Assembly (NCBI RefSeq): GCF_018137965.1
Contig: NZ_CP073100.1
Coordinates: 3,731,754 to 3,795,753 of the forward strand
Reading direction: 5' to 3'
Length of the DNA stretch: 64,000 nucleotides
Source of the DNA: Luteolibacter ambystomatis
GTDB lineage: Bacteria > Verrucomicrobiota > Verrucomicrobiia > Verrucomicrobiales > Akkermansiaceae
The notes under the pieces were generated by a model, which did not search any database, was not told where the DNA came from, and saw nothing but the letters and a program-made list of their open reading frames with translations. Position 1 is the first letter of the stretch; each line of letters starts with the position of its first letter. Below, in pieces: positions 42,217 through 51,719 of this stretch. The translations under genes were made by a program, and so were the position numbers.

Positions 42217-43329
42217 TCACGCCGACTTCCGCCGGAACATGATTGCAGCGAGGGTCATCGTGCCGAAGCCGATGATGATCAGCGGCAGGATCAGCGACCA
42301 CACGCGCTCCACAGACGCGTCCTTCAGGAACACGCCCTTCACGATTTCCACGAAGTGGCGCACCGGGTTCGGCCAGGTGGCGATCTGGAGCCAGTGCGGC
42401 ATGTTCTCCACTGGTGCGGCAAAGCCCGAGAGCATCATCGCCGGCATCATGAAGGAGAACGCTCCGAGGAAGGCCTGCTGCTGCGTGCTGCACAGCGAGG
42501 AGATGAACAGGCCGACGCCCACTAGAGACAACGCGTAGAAAAACATCCCCACATAAAGAAGCAACAGGCTGCCACGGAACGGCACGTGATACGCGAATAC
42601 CGCAGCACAGAGGATGATGGTCGCTTGGAAGAACGCCACGATCATCGCGGGCACGGCTTTCCCGATCATGATCATCTCCGGGGTGAGCGGTGATACGAGC
42701 AACTGGTCGAAGGTGCCCTGTTCGCGTTCTCGCGCGACCGAGAGCGCGGTTAGCACCAGCGCGCCGATGGTGGTGATGACGGCCACCAGATTCGGCAGCG
42801 TGAAGTTCCGGTAGACCAGGTTCTCGTTGAACCAATAACGACTCACCACTTCGGACGGTTGAACCTGTCCGGTTGCAGCCATTCGATCCTTAGTGAAGCC
42901 CTCCACGATGCCTTGCAAGTAACCGAAAGCGATCTGCGCGCTATTCGAGCGACGTCCGTCCAGCAATACTTGGACCTGTGGCCCCTTACCCGCCGCAAGA
43001 TCACGCGAGAAATCCTCCGGGATGCTCACGGCGAGCAAGGCTTCACGGGTCTCGATCTCCTCCGTCATCTGTTGCTGGCTGGTGACAGGGATCACATTCG
43101 TGAAGGCGGTGGATTTCGCGAACCGCTGCACCAGCTCCGTCGCGGGAACACCGGAGTCGCGGTTGTAGATCGCGATCGAGGCGTTCGTCACATCCAGGGT
43201 AGCGGCGAAAGGGAACAGCAGCGTTTGGAGCAACACCGGCATCAGCAGCAGGGCGCGGCTCGAGGGATTCCCAAGGATCGATTGGAGTTCCTTGAGCACA
43301 AGGGCATGGATGCGGTGGAAGAAGTTCAT
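42217..43329 (-). CDS. ABC-2 type permease (YbhR-like)
   Basis: A 370-residue membrane protein with one N-terminal helix, a long periplasmic loop (about residues 45-175) and five C-terminal helices, the ABC2_membrane_3 layout. VAREREQGTFDQLLVSPLTPEMIMIGKAVP is the characteristic cytoplasmic segment (R-E-x-G-T-x-x-x-L-x-x-x-P). It is the last gene of the operon, 9 bp after its partner permease. With that partner it would form the transmembrane channel of a drug or lipid exporter. Confidence 0.9.
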   Translation of the reverse strand: MNFFHRIHALVLKELQSILGNPSSRALLLMPVLLQTLLFPFAATLDVTNASIAIYNRDSGVPATELVQRFAKSTAFTNVIPVTSQQQMTEEIETREALLAVSIPEDFSRDLAAGKGPQVQVLLDGRRSNSAQIAFGYLQGIVEGFTKDRMAATGQVQPSEVVSRYWFNENLVYRNFTLPNLVAVITTIGALVLTALSVAREREQGTFDQLLVSPLTPEMIMIGKAVPAMIVAFFQATIILCAAVFAYHVPFRGSLLLLYVGMFFYALSLVGVGLFISSLCSTQQQAFLGAFSFMMPAMMLSGFAAPVENMPHWLQIATWPNPVRHFVEIVKGVFLKDASVERVWSLILPLIIIGFGTMTLAAIMFRRKSA

Positions 43330-43338
43330 GGCCGTAGT

Positions 43339-44466
43339 TCACTCCATGCGACGCCGGGTCAGTCTCGCGGTCAGCCCGATAAAGAAGATCGAGGAAAGGA
43401 TCAGCATCCCGATGTCCGGCAACAGCAGGCTCCAGCGCGTGCCCGCCTGGAACAGGGTCTGAATGGATGACACGAAGTAACGCGCGGGAATGAGATGCGT
43501 CACGCCGCGCAGGAACACCGGCATGCTGGCGATCTCGTAGATAAAGCCGGAGAGCATCATCGCCGGGAGGAACGCAGCATTCAGCGCGGCTTGCGCGGCA
43601 TTGAACTGGTTGCGCGTGCCGGTCGAAATTGCGAGACCAATGCCCAGCACACTCAGCAGGAAAAACGAGCCGACCACGAACAAGGCCAGCAGCGATCCAC
43701 GGAACGGCACGTGCAGCACCCATCGCGAAGCCGCCACGCACAACAGCAGCGAAACCATGCCGAGCACGTAGTAGGGAATGATCTTGCTCAGCAGCAGCTC
43801 CGTGCGTGTCACCGGGGAAGCGAGCAACGCCTCCATCGTGCCGCGCTCCCATTCACGCGCCACCACCAGCGAGGTCAGCAGCGCGCCGATCACCGTCATG
43901 ATGACCGTGATCGATCCCGGGATGAGAAAGTTCCGGCTCTCCGCGGAAGGATTGAACCAATAGCGCGGCTCCAGGCTGACCTGCTCGGGCACCTCCCGTC
44001 CATGATCCGCGGCGTTCTGCCGCAGCCACGTCTGCCACACGCCGCTCACGATGGAGGTGACGAACTGCGCCGTGTTCGGCTCCGAGCCATCCGCCACCAC
44101 CTGCACCGGCGCGGTGTCCGAACGGCTCTGAAGGCGGCGCGAAAAATCCTGCGGGATCACCACGAAACCGCGGATCCGGGAATCCGTCATGTCCCGGCTC
44201 ATGGCATCACGCGACCGGTAGTGCCGCACATCGAGCGAAGGCGAGGCCATCATCGCGGAATCGAAGCCACTGGCCTCCACACCGGTCGCCTCATTCAGTA
44301 CCCCGATGCGCAGCTTCGGCACATCAAGGTTGATGCCATAGCCGAAGATGAAAAGCATGACGACCGGCAACACGAAGGCGATGAGATTACTACTGGGATC
44401 GCGGAAGATCTGGAGCGTTTCCTTCCAGCACAGCGCACGCAGACGTCGGAACGAGAGCACGTTCAT
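43339..44466 (-). CDS. ABC-2 type permease (YbhS-like)
   Basis: A 375-residue partner permease with the same layout: an N-terminal helix (LIAFVLPVVMLFIFGYG), a periplasmic loop, then VAREWERGTMEALLASPVTRTELLLSKIIPYY and five helices. It overlaps the ATPase gene by 4 bp (ATGA), indicating translational coupling. In E. coli YbhR/YbhS the two permeases act together as an efflux pump reported to export certain drugs and Na+ or Li+. The substrate here is unknown. Confidence 0.9.
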   Translation of the reverse strand: MNVLSFRRLRALCWKETLQIFRDPSSNLIAFVLPVVMLFIFGYGINLDVPKLRIGVLNEATGVEASGFDSAMMASPSLDVRHYRSRDAMSRDMTDSRIRGFVVIPQDFSRRLQSRSDTAPVQVVADGSEPNTAQFVTSIVSGVWQTWLRQNAADHGREVPEQVSLEPRYWFNPSAESRNFLIPGSITVIMTVIGALLTSLVVAREWERGTMEALLASPVTRTELLLSKIIPYYVLGMVSLLLCVAASRWVLHVPFRGSLLALFVVGSFFLLSVLGIGLAISTGTRNQFNAAQAALNAAFLPAMMLSGFIYEIASMPVFLRGVTHLIPARYFVSSIQTLFQAGTRWSLLLPDIGMLILSSIFFIGLTARLTRRRME

Positions 44467-46184
44467 GTCTCCTCCTTTCCGGTGACGAGGCGGATGAAGG
44501 CATCCTCCATCGAGGGATCGGGATCATCCTCGCTGGCCACACTGGCTTTCAATTCATCCGGCGTGCCATTGGCGATGAGCTGGCCGCGGAATACGAGTCC
44601 GATGCGATCGCAATACTCCGCCTCATCCATGAAGTGGGTGGTGACCATGACCGTCACGCCGCGCTCCACCAGCCCGTTGATGTGGGTCCAGAACTCGCGG
44701 CGCGTCACCGGATCGACGCCCGAAGTCGGTTCATCGAGAAACAGGATATCCGGCTCATGCATCACCGAGCACGCCAGTGCGAGACGCTGCTTGTAGCCGA
44801 GCGAGAGCGATTCCGTGCGGGCATTGAGGAACGGTTTCAGGTGGAAGATCTCCACCATGTCCGCAATACGCTCCTGCTGCTGCTTTCCGGAAAGCCCGTA
44901 GATGCCGGAGAAGAAGGCAAGGTTCTGCGCGACGGTGATGCTGCCATAGAGCGAGAACTTCTGCGCCATGTAACCGAGCTTCTGCCGCGCCTTGCCCGCA
45001 CTGTGACGCAGATCCAAGCCGACGACTTTCGCCGTGCCGTTGGTCGGCACCAACAGGCCGCACATCATTTTGAAGGTGGTCGATTTGCCCGCACCGTTCG
45101 GACCGAGAAGACCGTAAATCTCTCCACGTTCGACCTGGAATGTGACATCATTGGTGGCTTTGAAATCGCCGAACTGCTTGGTGAGGTTCGCCGCCTCGAT
45201 GACCGTGCTGCCATCGCGCGGAATCTCCCGCGTGTGCTTGGCCAGAATCGATTCGCCCTCCGGACCTCCACCGAGCAGGTCGATGAAGGCATCCTCGAAG
45301 CGCGGTTTCACCGGTGCCCATTCCGCTTCCGAGCCCGCGCCAATTTCCCGGGGATCGAATGGTTGTGATCCCTTTTGGAAAGTCAGACGCAAATTGTGCC
45401 CTTGGATCGTGCCATCCGTGACCTCCGGTCGGGATAGGGCTTTGGTGAGCAGACGGCGCTTGCCTTCATGGAGATTCTTCAGATGGAAGCAGCGGCCCGC
45501 CAGCGGTTCCGCGATTTCACGCGGTGTGCCGCTGAAGAGCATCTTCCCTTCGTTCAACACCAGCGTGGTTCCGCACAGTTCCGCCTCGTCCAGATACGCC
45601 GTGCTCCATACCACCGCGATGCCCTGGTTCACGAGGTCCTCAACCATGCTCCACAGTTCCTTGCGGGAAATCGGATCGACACCCACACCGGGTTCATCGA
45701 GCAACAGCAGATCCGGCTTGCCCAACAACGCGCAGGCCAGACCGAGTTTCTGCTTCATGCCGCCGGAGAGTTTGCCCGCGAAGCGTTTGGTGAAACGCTT
45801 CAGGTCGGTGAAGGTCAACAGGCGCTCGAACGCCTCCTCGCGTTCCGCTCCGATCACATTGCGCAGATCCGCCTGCAGCGTGAGATTCTCGATCACCGTG
45901 AGATCCTCATAGAGACCGAACTTCTGTGGCATGTAGCCGACACGGCCACGGATCTCCGCCGCGTCTTCGATCGGATCGCAGCCGAGCGTCCTCACACTGC
46001 CCGCCTTGGGTTCGAGCAATCCGGCGATCAGGCGCAGCAAGGTGGTCTTGCCCGCGCCATCCGGACCCGCGAGGCCGGTGATCACACCGGTACGGATCTC
46101 ACCGGAGACAGCATCCAATGCGGGAGCCGCCATGCCGGGAAAGGTTTTCACCAATCCCTCGAAGCTGACCACGACCTCGGACAT
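44463..46184 (-). CDS. Double-ATPase subunit of ABC exporter (YbhF-like)
   Basis: A 573-residue protein with two ABC ATPase domains fused. Domain 1 has Walker A GPDGAGKTTLL (Lys46), signature LSGGMKQKLGLACALL and Walker B LLLLDEPGVGVDP. Domain 2 has Walker A GPNGAGKSTTFKM (Lys367), a degenerate signature SLGYKQRLALACSVM and Walker B ILFLDEPTSGVDPV. This fused arrangement is that of YbhF. It lies between the HlyD-type gene (sharing one base) and the first permease (ATGA overlap). Confidence 0.94.
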   Translation of the reverse strand: MSEVVVSFEGLVKTFPGMAAPALDAVSGEIRTGVITGLAGPDGAGKTTLLRLIAGLLEPKAGSVRTLGCDPIEDAAEIRGRVGYMPQKFGLYEDLTVIENLTLQADLRNVIGAEREEAFERLLTFTDLKRFTKRFAGKLSGGMKQKLGLACALLGKPDLLLLDEPGVGVDPISRKELWSMVEDLVNQGIAVVWSTAYLDEAELCGTTLVLNEGKMLFSGTPREIAEPLAGRCFHLKNLHEGKRRLLTKALSRPEVTDGTIQGHNLRLTFQKGSQPFDPREIGAGSEAEWAPVKPRFEDAFIDLLGGGPEGESILAKHTREIPRDGSTVIEAANLTKQFGDFKATNDVTFQVERGEIYGLLGPNGAGKSTTFKMMCGLLVPTNGTAKVVGLDLRHSAGKARQKLGYMAQKFSLYGSITVAQNLAFFSGIYGLSGKQQQERIADMVEIFHLKPFLNARTESLSLGYKQRLALACSVMHEPDILFLDEPTSGVDPVTRREFWTHINGLVERGVTVMVTTHFMDEAEYCDRIGLVFRGQLIANGTPDELKASVASEDDPDPSMEDAFIRLVTGKEET

Positions 46185-47173
46185 TACTTCTCCGGAATAT
46201 TGGACAGACGGAGCGTCACCGGCATGCCTTGGCGCAACGAGCCATCCGAATCCTCCACCACCACCCGCATGCGATAGACCAGCGAGGTGCGGAGTTCCTT
46301 CGTCTCCACCGATTTCGGCGTGAACTCAGCCGATGGCGCGACGAAACCAACCGTACCTTTATAAGCATGGTCCGGCTTGCCATCCGTGAAGAGTTCCACC
46401 TTCGTGCCGGGCGGGAACTTGCCAAGATCCGGCTCCGAAACATAAGCGCGGACCCACACCGGCTTTTCCAACGATAGCGAGAGCACGGTGGCTCCTGCCT
46501 GGACGATCGCGCCGGACTCCACCGCACGGGTGATGAGCACGGCGTCGGAAGGCGATTTCAGCACCGTATCAGCCAGTTGGATTTGCGCGGTGCCAACCGT
46601 TGCCTTGGCCTGATCAACGGCGGCATTGGCGGCATCGATCTCCTCCTGCCGGTATCCGGCTTCCAGTTGGTTCAGATTCGCCTCGGCAAGACGGACGCGT
46701 TGGATGGCCTCGTTGCGGGCCGCCTCGGCGTTCTCATAGTCCTGCTTGGAAACGCTGCTTTGTTTCACCAGATCGGCCTGGCGTCTGTAAGCACGCTCGG
46801 CGTTGTCCGCGGCCACCCGGTTCTGGGCGAGGGTCGCACGCGCCTGCTCGATTTCCTCGGGACGGTAACCGGCTTTCTTCAAGCGTGCCTGCGCTTCCGC
46901 GGAAGCAAGCGCGGCCTTCGCCTGTTCCAAAGCGCGCTGATAGGGTTCCTGGTCGATGCGGGCGAGAATGTCCCCGGCCTTCACCACATCGCCCTCGTCC
47001 TTGAGGACTTCGACGACCCGGCCGCTGACGCGGAATCCAAGATCGACTCCGCGGATGTCCACATTCCCGTGCAGTTGCAGCGGTTCGTGTGCGGGCTTGA
47101 TACGATCAAAGTAGTACCAAAGGCCGCCGCCGATCGCGGCGAGCAGCAGGATCACAGGGATGATCTTTTTCAT
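46184..47173 (-). CDS. HlyD-family periplasmic adaptor (YbhG-like)
   Basis: A 329-residue membrane-fusion protein that links an inner-membrane ABC pump to the outer membrane. It has an N-terminal signal anchor (IIPVILLLAAIGGGLWYYF), a biotinyl-lipoyl-like segment (VDLGFRVSGRVVEVLKDEGDVVKAGDILARID), a long alpha-helical hairpin with repeats (GYRPEEIEQARATLAQ and GYRQEEIDAANAAVDQ) and a C-terminal beta domain (GMPVTLRLSNIPE). It overlaps the regulator gene by 4 bp and the ATPase gene by 1 bp. Confidence 0.92.
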   Translation of the reverse strand: MKKIIPVILLLAAIGGGLWYYFDRIKPAHEPLQLHGNVDIRGVDLGFRVSGRVVEVLKDEGDVVKAGDILARIDQEPYQRALEQAKAALASAEAQARLKKAGYRPEEIEQARATLAQNRVAADNAERAYRRQADLVKQSSVSKQDYENAEAARNEAIQRVRLAEANLNQLEAGYRQEEIDAANAAVDQAKATVGTAQIQLADTVLKSPSDAVLITRAVESGAIVQAGATVLSLSLEKPVWVRAYVSEPDLGKFPPGTKVELFTDGKPDHAYKGTVGFVAPSAEFTPKSVETKELRTSLVYRMRVVVEDSDGSLRQGMPVTLRLSNIPEK

Positions 47174-47862
47174 GACAAGGGACTCGGGAAAGGACCGGGA
47201 CCGCAGAGCCGGTCGAGGTGTTGTTCGATGATGGCGGCGATGGTGGAAACGTGCTGCGGCTCGAAATGATCGATCTCCAAACGGCGCAGGATGGTCGAAC
47301 GGCAGATGGTGAAGACCAGCACCTGCCCGAAGATCGCGTGGGCGCGGAGGATCACGTTCGTGGATTCCGGTTCCTCACCGGTCGCCACCGCCAGCAGGCG
47401 GCAGAAAGTCTGGTGCAGCGGCTTGAGGCTGTTCTGGTAAAGGATGTCGAAGGATTCGCTGGGTGCCGCCTGCTCGCGCATCATCACCAAGCGGATCTTG
47501 TCGAACTCGGAGGCACCGAGTTGCTTGCCCAGCAGCAGCCCGAGGACCTGCTTCAGTACCGCAACCGCCCCGGCGGGATTGAGGGCGCCTTCTTCGAGCT
47601 TCCTACGGCTCTCTTCGGCCAGCGGGCCGATCAGCGAGCGCAGGAACGCGCCAATCCCGTCCAGCACCTCCGCGTACAGCTTCTCCTTGCTACCGAAGTA
47701 GTAGGAGATCGCCGCCAGATTCTGCCCCGCCGCGTCCGCGATCTCGCGGACGGAGGCATTCTCGTAGCCCTTTTCCCCGATCTTCTCCAAGGCGGAGAGC
47801 AATAGCCGCCGTCGGGCCTGCTCACCCTTGCCGGGCGGGTGTGGAAACAGTTCCGCTTGCAT
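47170..47862 (-). CDS. TetR-family regulator of the efflux operon (CecR-like)
   Basis: A 230-residue regulator. The helix-turn-helix is AALEKIGEKGYENASVREIADAAGQNLAAISYYFGSKEKLYAEVL-like, residues about 15-60, and the C-terminal domain resembles TetR_C/DUF1956 (LGLLLGKQLGASEFDKIRLVMMRE). E. coli CecR (YbiH) controls ybhGFSR, and the gene order here, regulator first and then HlyD, ATPase and two permeases, is the same. ATG 47862 was chosen as the family start over an in-frame ATG at 47919. It overlaps the adaptor gene by 4 bp, so repression of the whole operon is likely. Confidence 0.85.
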   Translation of the reverse strand: MQAELFPHPPGKGEQARRRLLLSALEKIGEKGYENASVREIADAAGQNLAAISYYFGSKEKLYAEVLDGIGAFLRSLIGPLAEESRRKLEEGALNPAGAVAVLKQVLGLLLGKQLGASEFDKIRLVMMREQAAPSESFDILYQNSLKPLHQTFCRLLAVATGEEPESTNVILRAHAIFGQVLVFTICRSTILRRLEIDHFEPQHVSTIAAIIEQHLDRLCGPGPFPSPLS

Positions 47863-47960
47863 CGTGAAATCACGAATTAAACGATCGTCCAAAAAAGTCA
47901 AACGAATGTATAATTCCACGCAGCGGCGGTGCTATTCGAGGCGGTCCCTCAGAGGATGTG

Positions 47961-48011
47961 CCGAAACCTTCTTCGTCCCGTTGGGACGAAGGAGCTTCAA
48001 CCGGGTTTCGG
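47961..48011. repeat. Nested inverted repeat between tandem genes
   Basis: Outer arms CCGAAACC (47961-47968) and GGTTTCGG (48004-48011); inner hairpin CTTCGTCCC-gtt-GGGACGAAG at 47971-47991. It lies 6 bp from the stop of the DUF1697 gene and upstream of the cecR-like gene, with no T-run. Confidence 0.65.
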
Positions 48012-48017
48012 TACCCC

Positions 48018-48542
48018 TTAGGGCTGGATGGCTGCCAACTGGCGCACGGTCTTGATGTTCCGGAAGGTGGCTGGCCGCTTCAGCAACTTTTCCAACACAG
48101 CATTGGAGAACTTCGAATCGCTGCTGCGGATCGAGCAGTGCCAGTAGAGATCACTGCCTTCGATGTGGAAGCTGTCGATATCGGTCTTCAGCGCCATCAC
48201 CTTCTCCACCGCCGCCTTGTCGAAAGGCTCCGCGGTGAACCCCACATGCGTGGTGCCACCCTCCGTATCCGGAAAGGGATTGGTTTTCGCGACTTCCGCC
48301 AATTCCGGGACCGAGCGGATGAAGGTGTCCACGCGATAGCCTAGCTCCTTTTGCAGCAGCGCCTCGATACGCCGCTCCAAGCCCTCCGGCTTCGCCTTCG
48401 AATCAAACAGCACATTGCCGCTGGCGATGAAGGTCGCGACATTCTTGAAGCCATCCGCCTCGAAGATTTTCTTCAAGGCATCCATCTTCACGGTACGGCC
48501 ACCCACATTGATGGCGCGGAGAAGGGCAACGAGGCGAGGCAT
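48018..48542 (-). CDS. DUF1697 family protein
   Basis: A 174-residue soluble protein. PRLVALLRAINVGGRTVKMDALKKIFEADGFKNVATFIASGNVLFDSK is the diagnostic DUF1697 N-terminus, and QKELGYRVDTFIRSVPEL with NPFP follows. The structure of this family is known (ferredoxin-like repeats) but the function is not. A TAGCGG box 14 bp before the ATG resembles other -10 elements in the window. It is a single gene, divergent from the cysteine desulfurase gene by 99 bp. Confidence 0.9.
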   Translation of the reverse strand: MPRLVALLRAINVGGRTVKMDALKKIFEADGFKNVATFIASGNVLFDSKAKPEGLERRIEALLQKELGYRVDTFIRSVPELAEVAKTNPFPDTEGGTTHVGFTAEPFDKAAVEKVMALKTDIDSFHIEGSDLYWHCSIRSSDSKFSNAVLEKLLKRPATFRNIKTVRQLAAIQP

Positions 48543-48641
48543 GGCGGATTCCCACCGCTAGCAGAACCTACCCTTTCCGGGAAGAACCGGATGGTGCCGA
48601 ACGAGGCTGGAAATGCGCGCTCCCGGCCGTAAGCTCCCCGT

Positions 48642-49826
48642 GTGATCTATCTCGACGCCAACGCGACGACCCCCCTGCTGCCGGAGGTGCTGGAGGCCAT
48701 GATGCCGTGGCTGACGGGCGGCTTCCACAATCCGAACGCCTCCTACCGCGGGGCGAAGGCCGCGCGTCAGGCGATCGATACCGCGCGCGAACAGGTGGCG
48801 GCATTGATCGGCGCACAGCCCGATGAGATCGTCTTCACCAGTGGCGGCACCGAGAGCACCAACACCGCGCTCAAATGGCTGGCCCGTCTGGTCGGCCGGA
48901 AATCGGGCCGCGCGATCACCAGCGCGATCGAGCACAGCGCCGTGCTGAAACCGTGCGAAACCTTCGAGGAAGTCGGTTACCGGCTGGACCGCATCGGCGT
49001 GAACAGCCTCGGCCGACTCGATCTCGATGCGCTGCGTGCTGCCTGTGCCTCGGCAAAGGACGGTGGCGGCTTCGCCTCGATCATGTGGGCGAACAATGAA
49101 ACCGGCGTGATCCAACCACTCGCGGAAGCCTGCGCCATCGCCAAGGAACACGGCCTCGCCTTTCACACCGATGCCATCCAGGCCGTCGGCAAGATCCCGG
49201 TGGATGTCCGGGAGACGCCCGTCGATTTCCTCTCCCTCAGTGCGCACAAGTTCCACGGGCCGAAGGGAGTCGGCGCGCTCTACGTGCGCAGCGGCTGCCG
49301 TTTCGAACCACTGCTGCGCGGTGGTGGCCAGGAATCCGGCCGCCGCAGCGGCACCGAAAATACGGCGGGTATCGTAGGCTTTGGGAAAGCGGCTGAACTC
49401 GCAAAACAACTTCTGGATTCCGGCGATCAGTCGATCCGCACAATGCGCGATGCCTTCGAGGCGAAACTGTTGGAGACCATCACCGGCTGTGAGATCAACG
49501 GCGATCCGGATCATCGTCTGCCGGGCACCAGCCATGTGTCCTTCGAGCGCTGCGAGGCCGCTGGCTTGCTGATCCTGCTCGATGACATGGGCATCGCCTG
49601 CTCGGCCGGCTCAGCCTGCATGACCGGCAAACAGCAGCCATCCCACGTGCAGAAGGCGATGGGCTTCAATGATGCCAAGGCGAAGAGCAGTCTGCGCCTC
49701 GGCTTCTCCCGGCTCAATACCCTCGAGGAGGCGATGCAGGCAGCCGAAGCCGTACTCAAGGCGGTCGAAAAACTCCGCCGTGTGCAGGGCTCGGGTGTAG
49801 GACCGGTGACGGTTTACACCCCCTGA
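48642..49826 (+). CDS. Cysteine desulfurase (NifS/IscS-like)
   Basis: A 394-residue PLP enzyme releasing sulfur from cysteine for Fe-S clusters or thio-modification. It begins IYLDANATTPLLPEV, has FTSGGTESTNTALK, PLP Lys203 in SLSAHKFHGPKGVG, RSGTENTAGI, and the persulfide Cys320 in IACSAGSACM. The short spacing around the active Cys (C-S-A-G-S-A-C) is that of NifS/IscS-type class I enzymes. No iscU, iscR or mnmA lies nearby, so the acceptor is unknown. GTG 48642 is the only suitable start; a TAAGCT box at about 48629 suggests a very short or absent leader. Convergent with the kinase gene (6 bp). Confidence 0.93.
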   Translation: MIYLDANATTPLLPEVLEAMMPWLTGGFHNPNASYRGAKAARQAIDTAREQVAALIGAQPDEIVFTSGGTESTNTALKWLARLVGRKSGRAITSAIEHSAVLKPCETFEEVGYRLDRIGVNSLGRLDLDALRAACASAKDGGGFASIMWANNETGVIQPLAEACAIAKEHGLAFHTDAIQAVGKIPVDVRETPVDFLSLSAHKFHGPKGVGALYVRSGCRFEPLLRGGGQESGRRSGTENTAGIVGFGKAAELAKQLLDSGDQSIRTMRDAFEAKLLETITGCEINGDPDHRLPGTSHVSFERCEAAGLLILLDDMGIACSAGSACMTGKQQPSHVQKAMGFNDAKAKSSLRLGFSRLNTLEEAMQAAEAVLKAVEKLRRVQGSGVGPVTVYTP

Positions 49827-49832
49827 CGTTCC

Positions 49833-51575
49833 TCAATCGTTCGCGTCGGTCTTGATCCCCAGCAGCAAGCCGCGGACTTCATCGCTGACACCTCCGTTGA
49901 GGGCTTGTTCCACCTGACCACGGAGCCCCGCGCGGTTCGTACTGCGGCGGGCCACGTCGCTGGCGACCTTCGCGGCACTCTGGCGCACCTGCGGAGACCG
50001 GGCTCCAGCCACGGCTTCGAGCAACGATTGGAAATCATCGTCATTGGCAACACCCCGGATCGCGTCGAGCGCTTCCGTCGCGGAACTCGCTTCATCCGTG
50101 GCCTTCGCGTACTGGATGAGGATCGGAACGCCATCGCGCTTGTTGCGGTACCTCACCACATCACGGAAGAACAACTGGCGGACGTCCTTGTCCAGCGATG
50201 TCGTGGTGATGAACTCCGCGATCTTCAAATCCACGTTGGTGGCATCCGTGGCCTTCGCCAGACGGATGGCGCGCATCGTGGGGGTGTACTGCTCCAGCTT
50301 GCGCGGAATCTTCAGCGATTCCAACAACGACTTGAGCTGGCTGGCACTGACCGGCAGCTCCTTCGCCAGAGGATCGGCGGCGGTATCGATCAAGGACTGC
50401 AGGGCCTGGGCCTTCTTCGCCGCCGCTCCCTTCTGCATCACGATCCAGCCGACGACCAGCGCGGCAATCGTCAGGATCACGGAAATCGCGATCTTGGCGT
50501 TGGTGCTCATCGGCTTCTTCGGAGGACGAGGCGCGGGAGCCGCCGCAGGGCGCGTATGAACCTGGGAGGTCGCCACCGCAATGGTGGGGACATGGGAGGT
50601 GGTATGAACGCTGGGTCGCGAACCATCCGGCGGCTGCAAGGACTGCGGCGCGGACTGGGTGGTCACCGAGGTCTGTACCGGGCCGGTGGCCAGACCCGGA
50701 CGGCGGGTGGGCGGAGGCGCCGCAGCCCGGGCCGGCATGGTGACATTCGCGCCATCATTGCGGAGGAAAACCTGGAGCGCCTCGCGGGCATCCGAGGGAC
50801 GATCGGAGGGCTGGCGGTTGATGTGCCACATCACCCAGTCCCGCACCCACTGCGGCAGGTCCGGACGGACCTCACCGATGGGCTTCACCAGATGGCTCAG
50901 ATGGGAACCCATCACCTGTGGGCCGGTTTCGCCATCGAAGGGATACTTGCCAGTCAGGGCGAAGTAATAGACGCAGCCCATGGCGTAGAGGTCGGTGCGG
51001 CCATCGACGAGGCCGCGCTCGAACTGCTCGGGTGCCATGAAGAAAATCGAACCGTAAACCGCATCCTGCTGGTCGAGCGTTTGCTTCGACGGCTTCGGCG
51101 TGAACTTGGCCAGACCGAAGTCCACGATCTTCACCTGGAACTTGCCGGACGGCAGCCAAGTGAGCATCAGATTGCCCGGCTTGATGTCACGGTGGACGAT
51201 GTGCAGGTCCTGCGCGGCGATCAGGGCCTCCTGGGTCTGGACCGCCACCTCGCGGAAATCGCTGAAGGTCAGGGGAGCCTTCTCCACCAGCTCGTCCAAG
51301 GACTTGCCGGTGAGCATCTCCATCACCACATAGGGGCCATCCTCATCGGCTCCCACGTCATAGACGGTGACGATGTGCGGATGCTGCAACGCGGCAAGCG
51401 CCCCGGCTTCCTTGGTGAGCTGTTTTGTGGCTTCGTCCTGATGCTCGGCATCACCCCCTTCGGGAATGATGCGCTTGATCGCCACCTCGCGGTTCATACG
51501 CTGGTCGAACGCGCGGTACACCGCACCGATCCCACCTTGGCCGATTTTTCCGCGTATTTCGTAACGTTCGTCCAT
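49833..51575 (-). CDS. Membrane-anchored Ser/Thr protein kinase
   Basis: A 580-residue Hanks-type kinase. The catalytic domain (residues about 5-265) is complete: GQGGIGAVY glycine loop, VAIK (Lys34), HRDIKPGN (Asp130), DFG in KIVDFGLAKF, and the APE equivalent in MAPEQF. A Pro/Ala/Thr-rich linker (about 280-350) leads to one transmembrane helix (AISVILTIAALVVGWIVM). The extracytoplasmic part (about 380-575) looks alpha-helical with HEAT-like repeats (ALDAIRGVANDDDFQSLLEAVAGARSPQVRQSAAKVASDVARR). It should phosphorylate proteins in response to an envelope signal; substrates are unknown. Confidence 0.92.
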   Translation of the reverse strand: MDERYEIRGKIGQGGIGAVYRAFDQRMNREVAIKRIIPEGGDAEHQDEATKQLTKEAGALAALQHPHIVTVYDVGADEDGPYVVMEMLTGKSLDELVEKAPLTFSDFREVAVQTQEALIAAQDLHIVHRDIKPGNLMLTWLPSGKFQVKIVDFGLAKFTPKPSKQTLDQQDAVYGSIFFMAPEQFERGLVDGRTDLYAMGCVYYFALTGKYPFDGETGPQVMGSHLSHLVKPIGEVRPDLPQWVRDWVMWHINRQPSDRPSDAREALQVFLRNDGANVTMPARAAAPPPTRRPGLATGPVQTSVTTQSAPQSLQPPDGSRPSVHTTSHVPTIAVATSQVHTRPAAAPAPRPPKKPMSTNAKIAISVILTIAALVVGWIVMQKGAAAKKAQALQSLIDTAADPLAKELPVSASQLKSLLESLKIPRKLEQYTPTMRAIRLAKATDATNVDLKIAEFITTTSLDKDVRQLFFRDVVRYRNKRDGVPILIQYAKATDEASSATEALDAIRGVANDDDFQSLLEAVAGARSPQVRQSAAKVASDVARRSTNRAGLRGQVEQALNGGVSDEVRGLLLGIKTDAND

Positions 51576-51719
51576 GTGAACCTAACCGTATCCAAACCTT
51601 GTCCGTTTGCAGGGGGCGGAGGCAACCATGAAAAGCGTTCCAACCCGAACAGGTGGTATCACTTTGTCGTTTGGATGGACGGGAAATCAAGGCGGCTGTT
51701 TGATTTCCACGCGCAATTT

